From Lagierella massiliensis (GTDB lineage: Bacteria > Bacillota > Clostridia > Tissierellales > Peptoniphilaceae): a stretch of DNA of 64,000 nucleotides. The stretch's first letter is position 1. The number at the start of each line of letters is the position of its first letter. The notes under the pieces are model-generated. The model made no database searches. It was not told where the DNA came from and saw only the letters and a list, made by a program, of their open reading frames with translations. Where the stretch lies: positions 1-64,000 of the forward strand of contig JAUNLT010000009.1 in assembly GCA_030532135.1 (NCBI GenBank). Direction: 5' to 3'. The position numbers and the translations under genes are program-made. Shown here piece by piece: positions 44,664-52,606 of the stretch.

Positions 44664-44680
44664 TAAAATAGTAAAATAAA

Positions 44681-44706
44681 AAAGGGAGATTATTTTTTCT
44701 CCCTTT
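44681..44706 (-). terminator. Terminator of lplA-lipA-queH
   Basis: Minus-strand AAAGGGAGA/TCTCCCTTT with an 8-base loop, followed by TTTATTTTAC. It overlaps the end of queH and separates it from the GalNAc operon. Confidence 0.85.
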
Positions 44707-45319
44707 CTTCCGCTTCCCTCTTTGAGAAGGGACAGCCACAGTAATCTTGTCTATATATATTCCATGATTTTGAAAATTCTACACTTTTTTTATATCCATC
44801 TTTCTTTTTAAAATCATTTGGTAAATGTTTTACTCCATACTCTTCTGCAATTTTCTCTCCAAGCTCATTTATGACTTGTGCATTCTTATAAGGACTTACC
44901 GATAATGTAGTTGCAAAATAATCCATACCCATATCTTTTGCATACTTAGCCGACTCCCTTAATCTAAGTTCATAACAGTTAAAACATCTCTTTGATCCTT
45001 CTGGTAAATTAGTTAATCCCTTTACTACATCAAAATACTCCCTTGGTTCGTATCGCCCTTCGATGAAGTCTATTTTAAATCTTTTGTCAACTAAATCAAT
45101 TACCTTTTTCTGCTCTTCTAACCTCTTGTAATATTCTTCAGTAGGTAGAATATTAGGATTATAATATAGTATTGTAACCTTAAAATACTTTGTCAGATAA
45201 TCCAACACAGAAGTGGAACAAGGTCCACAACACGAATGTAATAGCAGTGTAGGAGGATTTTCTAAATCAATATTCTTTACTATTTTTTCAAGCTCTAAAT
45301 AGTAATTCTTTTTATTCAT
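44690..45319 (-). CDS. queH: Epoxyqueuosine reductase QueH
   Basis: A 209-aa enzyme that performs the last step of queuosine synthesis in tRNA, an alternative to QueG. The QueH signature cysteines are in LLLHSCCGPCST, with further CFNCYELRL and the C-terminal DYCGCPFS for metal and Fe-S binding. The ATG at 45319 overlaps the end of lipA by 8 bases. queT, for salvage of the precursor, is 12 kb away. Confidence 0.9.
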   Translation of the reverse strand: MNKKNYYLELEKIVKNIDLENPPTLLLHSCCGPCSTSVLDYLTKYFKVTILYYNPNILPTEEYYKRLEEQKKVIDLVDKRFKIDFIEGRYEPREYFDVVKGLTNLPEGSKRCFNCYELRLRESAKYAKDMGMDYFATTLSVSPYKNAQVINELGEKIAEEYGVKHLPNDFKKKDGYKKSVEFSKSWNIYRQDYCGCPFSKREAEEREKK

Positions 45320-46163
45320 CAACTTTAATTGCCTTAGCCTTATATGAAGATCTTACAAATGGACCTGATGCCACTTCTAAAAATCCCATATCCAGTGCAA
45401 TCTCTTTATATCTTTCAAATTGTTCTAAAGGTACATACTCTTCTACTTCCAAGTGATCAATAGATGGTCTTAAATACTGTCCAATTGTAAGCATATTTAC
45501 ATCAATCTCTCTTAGAGCTTTGAAAGTTTCTATCATCTCTTCTTCTGTTTCCCCTAGTCCAACCATGATTCCTGTCTTAGTTACTAATCCTTTTTTCTTA
45601 GCGTAGTCTAAAACTTTTAGAGATCTTTCAAATACAGCTCCCGGTCTAACTTTTTTATAAAGAGAAGGGACTGTTTCTATATTGTGATTTAATACATCAG
45701 GTTTCACATCATATATTATATCCATGTACTCTTCTTTGCCATGAAGGTCCGGAATAAGCACTTCCACTGTAGTTTCAGGATTTTTCTTTCTAATTTCTAC
45801 AATTACATCCCTAAACTGTGAAGCTCCCTCATCAGGAAGATCATCTCTTGTTACAGATGTTACTACAGCATGTTTAAGACCTAGTCTTCTAACAGCTTCC
45901 GCAACATTTGAAGCTTCTTCTTTATTTACCATATCAGGAGTTCCGTGAATTACATCACAGAAATTACAATTTCTTGTACATCTACTACCTAAGATCATAA
46001 ATGTAGCTGTTTTAGCTTCAAAACACTCCATTTTATTTGGACAATTAGCCTCAGAACAAACCGTATTTAAATTTAGGTCTGAAATTAAATTTCTAACTTC
46101 TGCCGCTTTATTACCACCTTGTACCTTTATTCTCAACCAATCAGGTTTTTTTTGAAACTTCAT
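45312..46163 (-). CDS. lipA: Lipoyl synthase
   Basis: Radical SAM enzyme inserting two sulfurs into protein-bound octanoate; 283 aa. The auxiliary cluster CSEANCPNKMEC and the radical SAM motif CTRNCNFC are complete. The C-terminal SSYKAKAI motif is present. The order lplA-lipA makes both salvage and remodelling of octanoyl groups possible. It overlaps queH at the 3' end. Confidence 0.97.
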   Translation of the reverse strand: MKFQKKPDWLRIKVQGGNKAAEVRNLISDLNLNTVCSEANCPNKMECFEAKTATFMILGSRCTRNCNFCDVIHGTPDMVNKEEASNVAEAVRRLGLKHAVVTSVTRDDLPDEGASQFRDVIVEIRKKNPETTVEVLIPDLHGKEEYMDIIYDVKPDVLNHNIETVPSLYKKVRPGAVFERSLKVLDYAKKKGLVTKTGIMVGLGETEEEMIETFKALREIDVNMLTIGQYLRPSIDHLEVEEYVPLEQFERYKEIALDMGFLEVASGPFVRSSYKAKAIKVDE

Positions 46164-46175
46164 TTTACCACTCCC

Positions 46176-47183
46176 TTACTCATTTATTACCAGTTTTTTG
46201 TCAATGGTATCTTTGTAAAACAGATCTCTTATTAAATCTTCCAAAGAAATTCCTGAAATATAAGAAGATAAATCTTCATTTTTCAAAGAATCTACTACCT
46301 CTCTTTCAAAAAACTTAACACCTTGAAGTTTTAAAGATAAATCTTTAATATCTCTCTTTCCAAAAAAATCTCCACTTATATCAATATCCTTTATTACTCC
46401 CTCTACAATTGATATAGCATATTCTAATATTCCAAATTCATGTTTAACAGAATACCTTATATTGGCTTCGGGATTTTTCCCATAAGTCCATTGATCACTT
46501 TCATATTTTTCCTTCATTATCTTTCGTATCCCTGCGTCTATTTTGTCATCAATTCGGATAAAATCTTCAATTTCAAAACTAAGAAAAACCGTATTTGAAA
46601 TCTCATCCATTAATTCTGTTACAGATAAGTCCATTAAGTTCTTTAGGCAACCTACTCTAGAAACTACAGAGGATACATTTTTCCCAACAAACTTAAGAGG
46701 ATTGGGCTTAAGTGCATTTCTCATAACCTCCACATTTCCACCATAAAGGATTGACCCATGGTGTAAAACTTTCCCCTTGTTGTGATATTGAGCATTTCCA
46801 GAAAATTTCTTTCCATCAATTACAAGGTCATTCCTACCAGTAAACTCACCATGTATTCCAAGTTTTTCTAAAGTATCTATAATGGGTCTTGTAAAATATC
46901 TAAAAGAATCTTGATGTCTTTTAGCTGTAATGAAACTATACTGTATAATCTCCAAGTCACAATAAATTGTTCCTCCACCTGAAGGTCTTCTTACAACATC
47001 AATATTGTTTTCATAACAATACTTTAGATTCACTTCTTTATATATATTTTGATTCCTACCTAATAGAACTGTTGGTCTATTTCTCCAAATTATGAAGATA
47101 TCCTTATCATAATTATTAAAAAAATATTCTTCCAGTGCATGATTATAGAAAGGATTCAGATTTTTATTTTCAACTACTATCAT
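46176..47183 (-). CDS. lplA: Lipoate-protein ligase A
   Basis: Activates lipoate with ATP and transfers it to lipoyl domains; 335 aa. RRPSGGGTIYCDLEIIQYSF and GRNDLVIDGKKFSGNAQYH are the catalytic motifs, with the small C-terminal domain (about 255-330) intact. The start is the ATG at 47183 behind GAGGTGAT; a longer reading to 47222 is not favoured. It is the first gene of lplA-lipA-queH. Confidence 0.94.
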   Translation of the reverse strand: MIVVENKNLNPFYNHALEEYFFNNYDKDIFIIWRNRPTVLLGRNQNIYKEVNLKYCYENNIDVVRRPSGGGTIYCDLEIIQYSFITAKRHQDSFRYFTRPIIDTLEKLGIHGEFTGRNDLVIDGKKFSGNAQYHNKGKVLHHGSILYGGNVEVMRNALKPNPLKFVGKNVSSVVSRVGCLKNLMDLSVTELMDEISNTVFLSFEIEDFIRIDDKIDAGIRKIMKEKYESDQWTYGKNPEANIRYSVKHEFGILEYAISIVEGVIKDIDISGDFFGKRDIKDLSLKLQGVKFFEREVVDSLKNEDLSSYISGISLEDLIRDLFYKDTIDKKLVINE

Positions 47184-47232
47184 ATCATCACCTCTGAACT
47201 TTTTCATTATATCATATAGCAATAGCTATAAA

Positions 47233-47267
47233 AAACCCTCCTTTGGTACAGTCCAAAAGGAGGGTTT
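47233..47267 (-). terminator. Terminator after the YitT-family gene
   Basis: The minus strand gives AAACCCTCCTTTTGG-N6-CCAAAGGAGGGTTT with one extra A in one arm, followed by TTTT. It lies 42 bases beyond the YitT-family stop. Confidence 0.85.
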
Positions 47268-47308
47268 GATTTAAAATTTTTTTAAGTTTTAATATCCATA
47301 TAATATAA

Positions 47309-48193
47309 CTATCTTATAATGCTTCTCCATCTCCAACCTAGAGTTTCAGAAGCAGAAGCTGCAACTATAAATGCTAAAGGATCTAGATCCTTAATATATC
47401 TCTTTAGAGCTATGTAATCTCTATTAGATACCACAGTTTGAATGACATCTTTTTCAATTCCTGTATATGCACCAACTGCTTTGTATATATTTGCAGAACG
47501 TGTAAGATTTTCAGTTAAGAACTTACATACTTCCTCAGGTTTAGAAGTATTTATAAAACATAATTTTGAGGTGTTTAGACCGTTGATAGTATTGTCTATT
47601 ATAGTTCCATTTAAAACTACACCTACAAGTGAATAAATTGCTATCTCTGTTCCAAATTGATACCATGCAAATAAGGTTATAGCAAAATCGGTAATAAGAC
47701 ATCCCTTTCCAAGATCTAGTCCAAAGTACTTATTAAATATCTTTGCGAATATATCAGAGCCTCCTGTTGATGCATAATTATTAAGTACAATGGCAACTCC
47801 TGTTCCATACATCATCACACAGGCAACAAGTTGAATAAACAAATTGTCAACTATCGGTTTTGTAACTGGAAACATTATATCCAATACCCAAACCGTCAAG
47901 GAAACTCCAAGGGATGCAATAATAGTTCGCTTACCAAAAGCAGGTCCTAGAAAAATAAAACCGACAATAAAAAGTACAACATTAATAATTATAAGCATCG
48001 GTCCTGTAGAAATGGAAAAGATATTTCCAAATACTATTGCAAGGCCTGCACCCCCTCCCAAAGTTAAATTATTTGGTGCTAAAAATAAATGAATACCCAA
48101 GGAAATAAGCAAAATACCTATGATAATATTTGTAATCTCTCTTCTCTTTGTAGCCCTTTCAAGATTCTCTAACTTAGCCTTTTTAATCTTCAT
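47309..48193 (-). CDS. YitT family membrane protein
   Basis: A 294-aa protein with five to six helices (about 20-200; GIHLFLAPNNLTLGGGAGLA) followed by a C-terminal cytosolic DUF2179-type domain (about 215-294; TRSANIYKAVGAYTGIEKDV). The YitT family is widespread and its transport role is unproven. The start is the ATG at 48193 behind GGGGGATTCT. It is monocistronic with terminators on both sides. Confidence 0.88.
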   Translation of the reverse strand: MKIKKAKLENLERATKRREITNIIIGILLISLGIHLFLAPNNLTLGGGAGLAIVFGNIFSISTGPMLIIINVVLFIVGFIFLGPAFGKRTIIASLGVSLTVWVLDIMFPVTKPIVDNLFIQLVACVMMYGTGVAIVLNNYASTGGSDIFAKIFNKYFGLDLGKGCLITDFAITLFAWYQFGTEIAIYSLVGVVLNGTIIDNTINGLNTSKLCFINTSKPEEVCKFLTENLTRSANIYKAVGAYTGIEKDVIQTVVSNRDYIALKRYIKDLDPLAFIVAASASETLGWRWRSIIR

Positions 48194-48263
48194 AGAATCC
48201 CCCTTTCTGTCCAATCTATTTTAACATATTTAATCAGTTTAAACATGATTTTTTGCATAAAAA

Positions 48264-48316
48264 AACACTTTTAAAATAGAAGTATTTCTACAAATTTCAT
48301 CCTATTTAAAAGTGTT
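48264..48316 (-). terminator. Terminator after folP
   Basis: Stem AACACTTTTAAAATAG/CTATTTAAAAGTGTT with one bulged A and a 22-base loop; on the minus strand a run of TTTTTT follows. Confidence 0.75.
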
Positions 48317-48325
48317 ATTTACTTA

Positions 48326-49300
48326 TTAGTTTTTATATCCTTCAAAATTTATCTCTTCGGCTTTTTCTGCCATTCTAACTGCGTCTGCAATTTCTTGAGC
48401 AATTTTATTTCTTGGTATTACATGTACCCTTAATGCCTGTGCCCCAAGAATTGTTGCAATTGCTGTGAGAGCTGCTGAACCGTCATCTCTATTCTCAAAT
48501 CCTTCTTTCGTGTCCGAATCCACATTAAATCCAGACTCATCTAAAATATTTACAATAAATCTCTTTCTAGAAACTCCTACAAAGGAAAAGAAATTCCAAT
48601 CGTTTATAAATTTAACATTTTTAATCAGTTCTAAATTTTCTCTCTTCGTTAGCCCAAACCCAATTCCTGGATCAAGCATTACTCTTTGTCTTTCAATATT
48701 GTATTTGTCTAAGACTTTAAAAGTCTTTTCAAAATACATCTTGCACAATGCTACAGCAGAAGTTTCTTTTATCGCCTTTTCTTCTTCCTCTTTAGAAAAT
48801 ACGCCTTCACCACCAAAACGCATAAAAGCTTTAGAAGATGGGTGATCTGGTCTTAAGATTACAGGATTAAACATTGCAATCACTCCCACATTAGAATCTC
48901 CTATTACTTCTCCCATTTTAGGGTCGCCAAGTAGCCCTGTAATATCGTTTATAATATCAACACCTGCATCAATAGCCGCCTTTGCAACTTCACTCTTCCA
49001 TGTATCAACAGATATTAAAACATCCGTCTTTTCTTTAAGTCCTTTTATAACGGGAACTACTCTTCTAATCTCCTCTTGAATTTCTACCTTTGTAGCTCCA
49101 GGCCTAGTAGACTCTCCTCCAATATCTAACATTGTAGCCCCTTGTTTTACAAGTTCCAGTCCGTGTTCTATTGCCTTATCTTTATCAAACCACTTTCCAC
49201 CATCGGAAAATGAATCTGGTGTAACATTTACAATTCCACACAATATTGTTTTGTTAGAAGAATCTATAGTTTTCCCTCTGTATTTAAATATTAAACTCAT
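48326..49300 (-). CDS. folP: Dihydropteroate synthase
   Basis: Condenses dihydropterin pyrophosphate with p-aminobenzoate, the sulfonamide target; 324 aa. Motifs are GIVNVTPDSFSDGG, GATMLDIGGESTRPG, SVDTWK, RQRVMLDPGIGFGLTK and FVGVSRKRFI. It is about 45 aa longer than the usual 270-280, with extra segments near 145-180 and 255-275. The usual C-terminal RVHD reads RVHV. The start at 49300 has TTGGAGGTAAAA. It is divergent from folE, so the window holds most of the folate branch. Confidence 0.93.
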   Translation of the reverse strand: MSLIFKYRGKTIDSSNKTILCGIVNVTPDSFSDGGKWFDKDKAIEHGLELVKQGATMLDIGGESTRPGATKVEIQEEIRRVVPVIKGLKEKTDVLISVDTWKSEVAKAAIDAGVDIINDITGLLGDPKMGEVIGDSNVGVIAMFNPVILRPDHPSSKAFMRFGGEGVFSKEEEEKAIKETSAVALCKMYFEKTFKVLDKYNIERQRVMLDPGIGFGLTKRENLELIKNVKFINDWNFFSFVGVSRKRFIVNILDESGFNVDSDTKEGFENRDDGSAALTAIATILGAQALRVHVIPRNKIAQEIADAVRMAEKAEEINFEGYKN

Positions 49301-49435
49301 TTTTACCTCCAATATTTTCGTAAAATCCTAAGATAAACATAACTCAAAAAAGTTAAAATGTAAAATAATAAATAATTACATTTAGATATCCTTATAATCA
49401 AATGTTTTATTCGCCTCTACTATATAAAATTAATA

Positions 49436-49444
49436 TGGTATAAT
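49436..49444 (+). promoter_or_regulatory. Promoter of the folE operon
   Basis: TGGTATAAT, an extended -10 with a perfect TATAAT; the -35 region is weak. The transcript would begin at about 49450, at the 5' side of the riboswitch. Confidence 0.6.
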
Positions 49445-49446
49445 GG

Positions 49447-49556
49447 GTATAAATAGAGTAGTTAAGACGCGTTAAGTGTAAAGGGATAGGGAGTTGCCCT
49501 TTAACGAAAATTTTAATTGCGGTGTCTTATCGCTTCCGCTTAAATATTATTTATAC
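49447..49556 (+). promoter_or_regulatory. THF riboswitch aptamer
   Basis: The sequence shows the tetrahydrofolate aptamer consensus: GAGTAG, then ACGCGTTAAGTGT, the GGGATAGGGAGTTGCCCTTTAACGAA arm in two parts, TTGCGGTGTCTTAT and CTTCCGCT. The outer helix GTATAAATA/TATTTATAC (49447-49455 and 49548-49556) closes it perfectly. The inner pairing TAAGAC/GTCTTA is visible. The setting, ahead of folE-HD-folBK, matches known THF switches. I read this from memory of the consensus and did not fold it. Confidence 0.9.
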
Positions 49557-49600
49557 TACCGCGGAAGACCGGTGCCTAAAGGCACTGGTTAATTTTATTT
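49557..49600 (+). promoter_or_regulatory. Expression platform of the THF riboswitch
   Basis: A hairpin ACCGGTGCC-TAAA-GGCACTGGT (49568-49589, one G.T pair) is followed by TAATTTTATTT, a weak intrinsic terminator. Just upstream GCGGAAG (49561-49567) can pair perfectly with CTTCCGC (49533-49539) of the aptamer, so aptamer and platform can compete. Which state is ON cannot be decided by eye. Confidence 0.65.
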
Positions 49601-49626
49601 AAAAAATCTAAGAAAGAGGTATATAA

Positions 49627-50181
49627 ATGGATAAAAAAAAGATTGAAGAAGCTGTTTCTATGATTATAGAAGCTGTAGGAGAAGATCCTACAAGGGAGGG
49701 TCTTGTTGAAACACCTAGTCGAGTTGCTAGAATGTATGAGGAAATTTTTGCAGGTCTTGGCAAAGATGCCTCTGAACACCTTTCTAAGACTTTCGAATAT
49801 GTAAATGACAATATTGTAGTTGTAAAGGATATTGAATTTTTCTCCATGTGTGAACATCACTTCCTTCCTGTCCATGGAAAAGCACATATAGCATATGTTC
49901 CAAGTGGAAGAGTTGCTGGACTTTCCAAGCTTGCGAGAACAGTGGAAACTTATGCTAAAAGACCTCAACTACAAGAAAGACTAAATCTACAAATTGCTCA
50001 GGCCATGATGGATTATTTAAATGCAAAGTCTGTACTTGTAGTCATTGAAGCTGAACATATGTGCATGACCATGAGAGGGGTTAAAAAACCTGGTTCTTAC
50101 ACTGTAACTTCAGTTGCTTTAGGTGATATGGAGACTGATTTAGAACTTAGAAATGAAGCTTATAGATTGATTGAGATGTAA
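49627..50181 (+). CDS. folE: GTP cyclohydrolase I, type 1
   Basis: First step of folate synthesis from GTP, producing dihydroneopterin triphosphate; 184 aa. Zinc ligands and active site are in [20 protein letters not shown] and the Cys in [36 protein letters not shown] sequence is present at the N-terminus. AGAGGTATATAA precedes the ATG. It is the first gene after the THF riboswitch. Confidence 0.97.
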   Translation: MDKKKIEEAVSMIIEAVGEDPTREGLVETPSRVARMYEEIFAGLGKDASEHLSKTFEYVNDNIVVVKDIEFFSMCEHHFLPVHGKAHIAYVPSGRVAGLSKLARTVETYAKRPQLQERLNLQIAQAMMDYLNAKSVLVVIEAEHMCMTMRGVKKPGSYTVTSVALGDMETDLELRNEAYRLIEM

Positions 50182-50182
50182 T

Positions 50183-50659
50183 ATGAAAAATACAAATATC
50201 ATAATGTTTAATGAAGAGTATGTAAAGTTACTAAATGAGCTTGAAGAGTTTGAAAGGCAAAGACCTTTTTGTAAACACGACTTAGCTCACTTTCTAGATG
50301 TAGCAAGAATTTGCTATATTATGAATCTTGAAAAAGGTCTTGGTCTAGAAAAAGATTTAATCTACACTACAGCTCTACTCCATGACATTGGCAGAATTGT
50401 TCAATATAAAGAAGGTACAGACCACGATATTGCTTCTGTTGAAATAGCAAAAAAATTACTACCTTTAACAGATTTTTCCCAAATAGAAAAGGATATGATT
50501 ATAGACTGTATTAAAAAACATAGGAAATCTACTAAGAGTACTTCTTTTAATGAAATCTTTTATAGTGCTGACAAGTTGTCAAGAATTTGCTTTAGATGTC
50601 CTGCATATGATATTTGCTATTGGCCTAAGGAAAAGAAAAACCACAAAATCACCTATTAA
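50183..50659 (+). CDS. HD-domain phosphohydrolase in the folate operon
   Basis: A 158-aa HD-superfamily protein. Metal motifs H...HD...D are seen in CKHDLAHFLDVARI, TALLHDIGRIV and the later EGTDHDIASVEIA. A C-terminal cysteine group (ICFRCPAYDICYW) is unusual. It starts 1 base after the folE stop at an ATG (50183). Position between folE and folBK suggests it removes phosphates from dihydroneopterin triphosphate, the step whose gene varies among bacteria. This role is inferred. It could also be an unrelated nucleotide hydrolase. Confidence 0.85.
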   Translation: MKNTNIIMFNEEYVKLLNELEEFERQRPFCKHDLAHFLDVARICYIMNLEKGLGLEKDLIYTTALLHDIGRIVQYKEGTDHDIASVEIAKKLLPLTDFSQIEKDMIIDCIKKHRKSTKSTSFNEIFYSADKLSRICFRCPAYDICYWPKEKKNHKITY

Positions 50660-50667
50660 GGAGAGTT

Positions 50668-51483
50668 ATGGATACACTTAGAATAAAAAACTTAATGGTA
50701 TTTGCGAACCACGGAGTTTTTAAAGAAGAAAAAATTCTAGGACAAAAATTTATACTAGATATAAGTATTTTTTATAATATGACAAAAGCAGCAAAACAAA
50801 ATGACCTGAATTCTTCAATCCACTATGGAATACTTTCTCAGCAGATTACTGAACAGTTACAAAAACAGTCCTATGATTTAATTGAAGAAGCGGGCTTTAA
50901 ACTTGTAGAATTTATCTTTGATAATTATTCCATGGTTAAAAAAGTAAATTTAGAAATTAAAAAGCCTTGGGCTCCTGTACATTTGCCTTTGGATACAGTA
51001 TCAATAAAAATATCCCGTAAAAAGAGACGATACTACCTGTCCTTAGGATCAAATATGGGAGATAAAAAATATTATCTTGAAAGTGCCATTAATAAACTTA
51101 AAGATAAGTTTACAGTTTTAAAAATATCCAAAGACTATATTACAAAGGCTTGGGGGAAAGTTGATCAGGAAGACTTTTTAAATAAAGTTTTAGTAGTTGA
51201 GTCTTTTGAAGAGCCTTTGGACTTTTTAGACCTAATTCAGAATATAGAACTTGACTTAGGCAGAGAACGTAAAGAAAAATGGGGTCCAAGGACAATAGAT
51301 ATTGACATATTATTTATTGACGATGAAATAATTCAAAATGATAGGCTTAAAGTTCCTCACCCCTATATAGAAGATAGGGAATTTGTATTAGAACCTTTAA
51401 ATGAAGTGGAACCATTTTTAATACATCCTGTTTTAAACAAGAGAATATTCAGATTATATGAGGAAATAACACAAAAAAGGTAA
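50668..51483 (+). CDS. folBK: Fused dihydroneopterin aldolase / HPPK
   Basis: A 271-aa bifunctional enzyme of the folate pathway. The FolB domain (about 1-118: DTLRIKNLMVFANHGVFKEE) splits dihydroneopterin. The FolK domain (about 122-271) has YLSLGSNMGDKKYYL and the signature GRERKEKWGPRTIDIDILFI. GGAGAGTT precedes the ATG. The fusion occurs in several Firmicutes. It ends with a terminator that spans its stop codon. Confidence 0.95.
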   Translation: MDTLRIKNLMVFANHGVFKEEKILGQKFILDISIFYNMTKAAKQNDLNSSIHYGILSQQITEQLQKQSYDLIEEAGFKLVEFIFDNYSMVKKVNLEIKKPWAPVHLPLDTVSIKISRKKRRYYLSLGSNMGDKKYYLESAINKLKDKFTVLKISKDYITKAWGKVDQEDFLNKVLVVESFEEPLDFLDLIQNIELDLGRERKEKWGPRTIDIDILFIDDEIIQNDRLKVPHPYIEDREFVLEPLNEVEPFLIHPVLNKRIFRLYEEITQKR

Positions 51484-51503
51484 TGAAAACTCATTACCTT
51501 TTT
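51474..51503 (+). terminator. Terminator of the folE operon
   Basis: A perfect 13-bp stem AAAAAGGTAATGA/TCATTACCTTTTT with loop AAAC, overlapping the stop codon and ending in T5. Confidence 0.9.
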
Positions 51504-51638
51504 ATAATTTATGTTTATTGCGATTTGAAATTAAAAACTTCATTGTGACTTATCTATGTCAATCTTATATTCTTGTTTTAATTTAATTTAGTTTATATAA
51601 TAATATTATTATATAAATTATACTTGGAGATTATAACA

Positions 51639-52028
51639 ATGAATTATGAAGTAAAAATTAATGATTTTATAAAAGACTTTGAGGTTCCCGAATTAAGAAA
51701 AAAAATAGGTTGGGGTCCTAGAGAATACGAATATCCAAAACTATTTGAAAGATGCAATTTTCATGCCTCTATTAGAAATGATGAAGGTGTACTTATCGGT
51801 TTTGGATATATTTGTGGAATGGGACTTGAACATGGTTACATGGAAGATATAATGATTGATCCAAACTATCAAAAAAAAGGTTTAGGTACTAAACTTGTAA
51901 AAAAACTACTGGAAGAAGCCAAAAGACAAAATATCCTAATTATAAGCGTTACTCTTGATCCTGAAAATGAAAACTTTTACAAAAACTGTGGGTTTGATAT
52001 TGGACTTTCAGGAACTGTAATATATTAA
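51639..52028 (+). CDS. GNAT-family N-acetyltransferase
   Basis: A 129-aa acetyltransferase. The acetyl-CoA-binding motif A (GYMEDIMIDPNYQKKGLGTK; Q/RxxGxG form) and motif B (SVTLDPENENFYKNCGFD) are complete. The start is the ATG at 51639 behind GGAGATTATAAC. The substrate is unknown. It is monocistronic between two terminators. Confidence 0.9.
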   Translation: MNYEVKINDFIKDFEVPELRKKIGWGPREYEYPKLFERCNFHASIRNDEGVLIGFGYICGMGLEHGYMEDIMIDPNYQKKGLGTKLVKKLLEEAKRQNILIISVTLDPENENFYKNCGFDIGLSGTVIY

Positions 52029-52030
52029 AA

Positions 52031-52056
52031 AATGACCACCATATATGGTGGTCATT
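52031..52056. terminator. Bidirectional terminator
   Basis: The perfect palindrome AATGACCACCATATATGGTGGTCATT lies between the convergent GNAT and DUF4256 genes. T/A flanks occur on both sides. Confidence 0.8.
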
Positions 52057-52083
52057 AAAATTTCATGAAGGATATAATATCCA

Positions 52084-52605
52084 TTATAGTAATATATATC
52101 CTCTAAATCCCCTTGAAGAGTAATAGCTTTCCGCCGTATTATGATAGGTAAAAGTTCTATTAAATCTTCTATCACAGAAGATTGCTCCTCCAAGGTCTCT
52201 TATTTCCCTTGGAGTTTTTACCCATGAAGATATATTTTCATCAAAAGAAAATACATCTTGTATTTCATAATATAATTCTTCTGTTACCAGCTTACTTCCT
52301 ATTTTTGAAATTTCCGATATCACATCAGATCTTGGCTTGTTCTTTTTTCTCTTATCTAGAGCTTCCCTATCATAACATAAGGATTTTCTATAATCTGAAA
52401 TCTTAGTATATGCGTCAAAGTAAATAAGTTTTTCTCCAAGTTTTACAACATCTGGGCAACCTCCCGTTTCTTCCATTCTAAAAACTATCTCCAATAGTTT
52501 TTCATTGCCAGTCAACTTGTTCCAAACCTCGTCAAATAAAACTCCTTCATGTCTATTCACGTTCTTTTCGAATCTATTTTTTAAAGTCTCTTTTAATTCA
52601 TTCAT
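52084..52605 (-). CDS. DUF4256-family protein
   Basis: A 173-aa soluble protein. I recognise the DUF4256 pattern: NRFEKNVNRHEGVLFDEVW near the N-terminus, METGG-like EETGGCPDVV, SLCYDREALDKRKKNKP, and a C-terminal SWVKTPREIRDLGGAIFCDR then YHNTAESYYSSRGFRGYI. The function is unknown. It begins one base after the stop of the membrane-protein gene and is translationally coupled to it. Confidence 0.85.
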   Translation of the reverse strand: MNELKETLKNRFEKNVNRHEGVLFDEVWNKLTGNEKLLEIVFRMEETGGCPDVVKLGEKLIYFDAYTKISDYRKSLCYDREALDKRKKNKPRSDVISEISKIGSKLVTEELYYEIQDVFSFDENISSWVKTPREIRDLGGAIFCDRRFNRTFTYHNTAESYYSSRGFRGYILL

Positions 52606-52606
52606 G

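Noticed and set aside
49576..49968. Minus-strand reading frames opposite folE
   Set aside because: folE is complete with zinc-site motifs; the antisense frames have no family features and run through the riboswitch platform.
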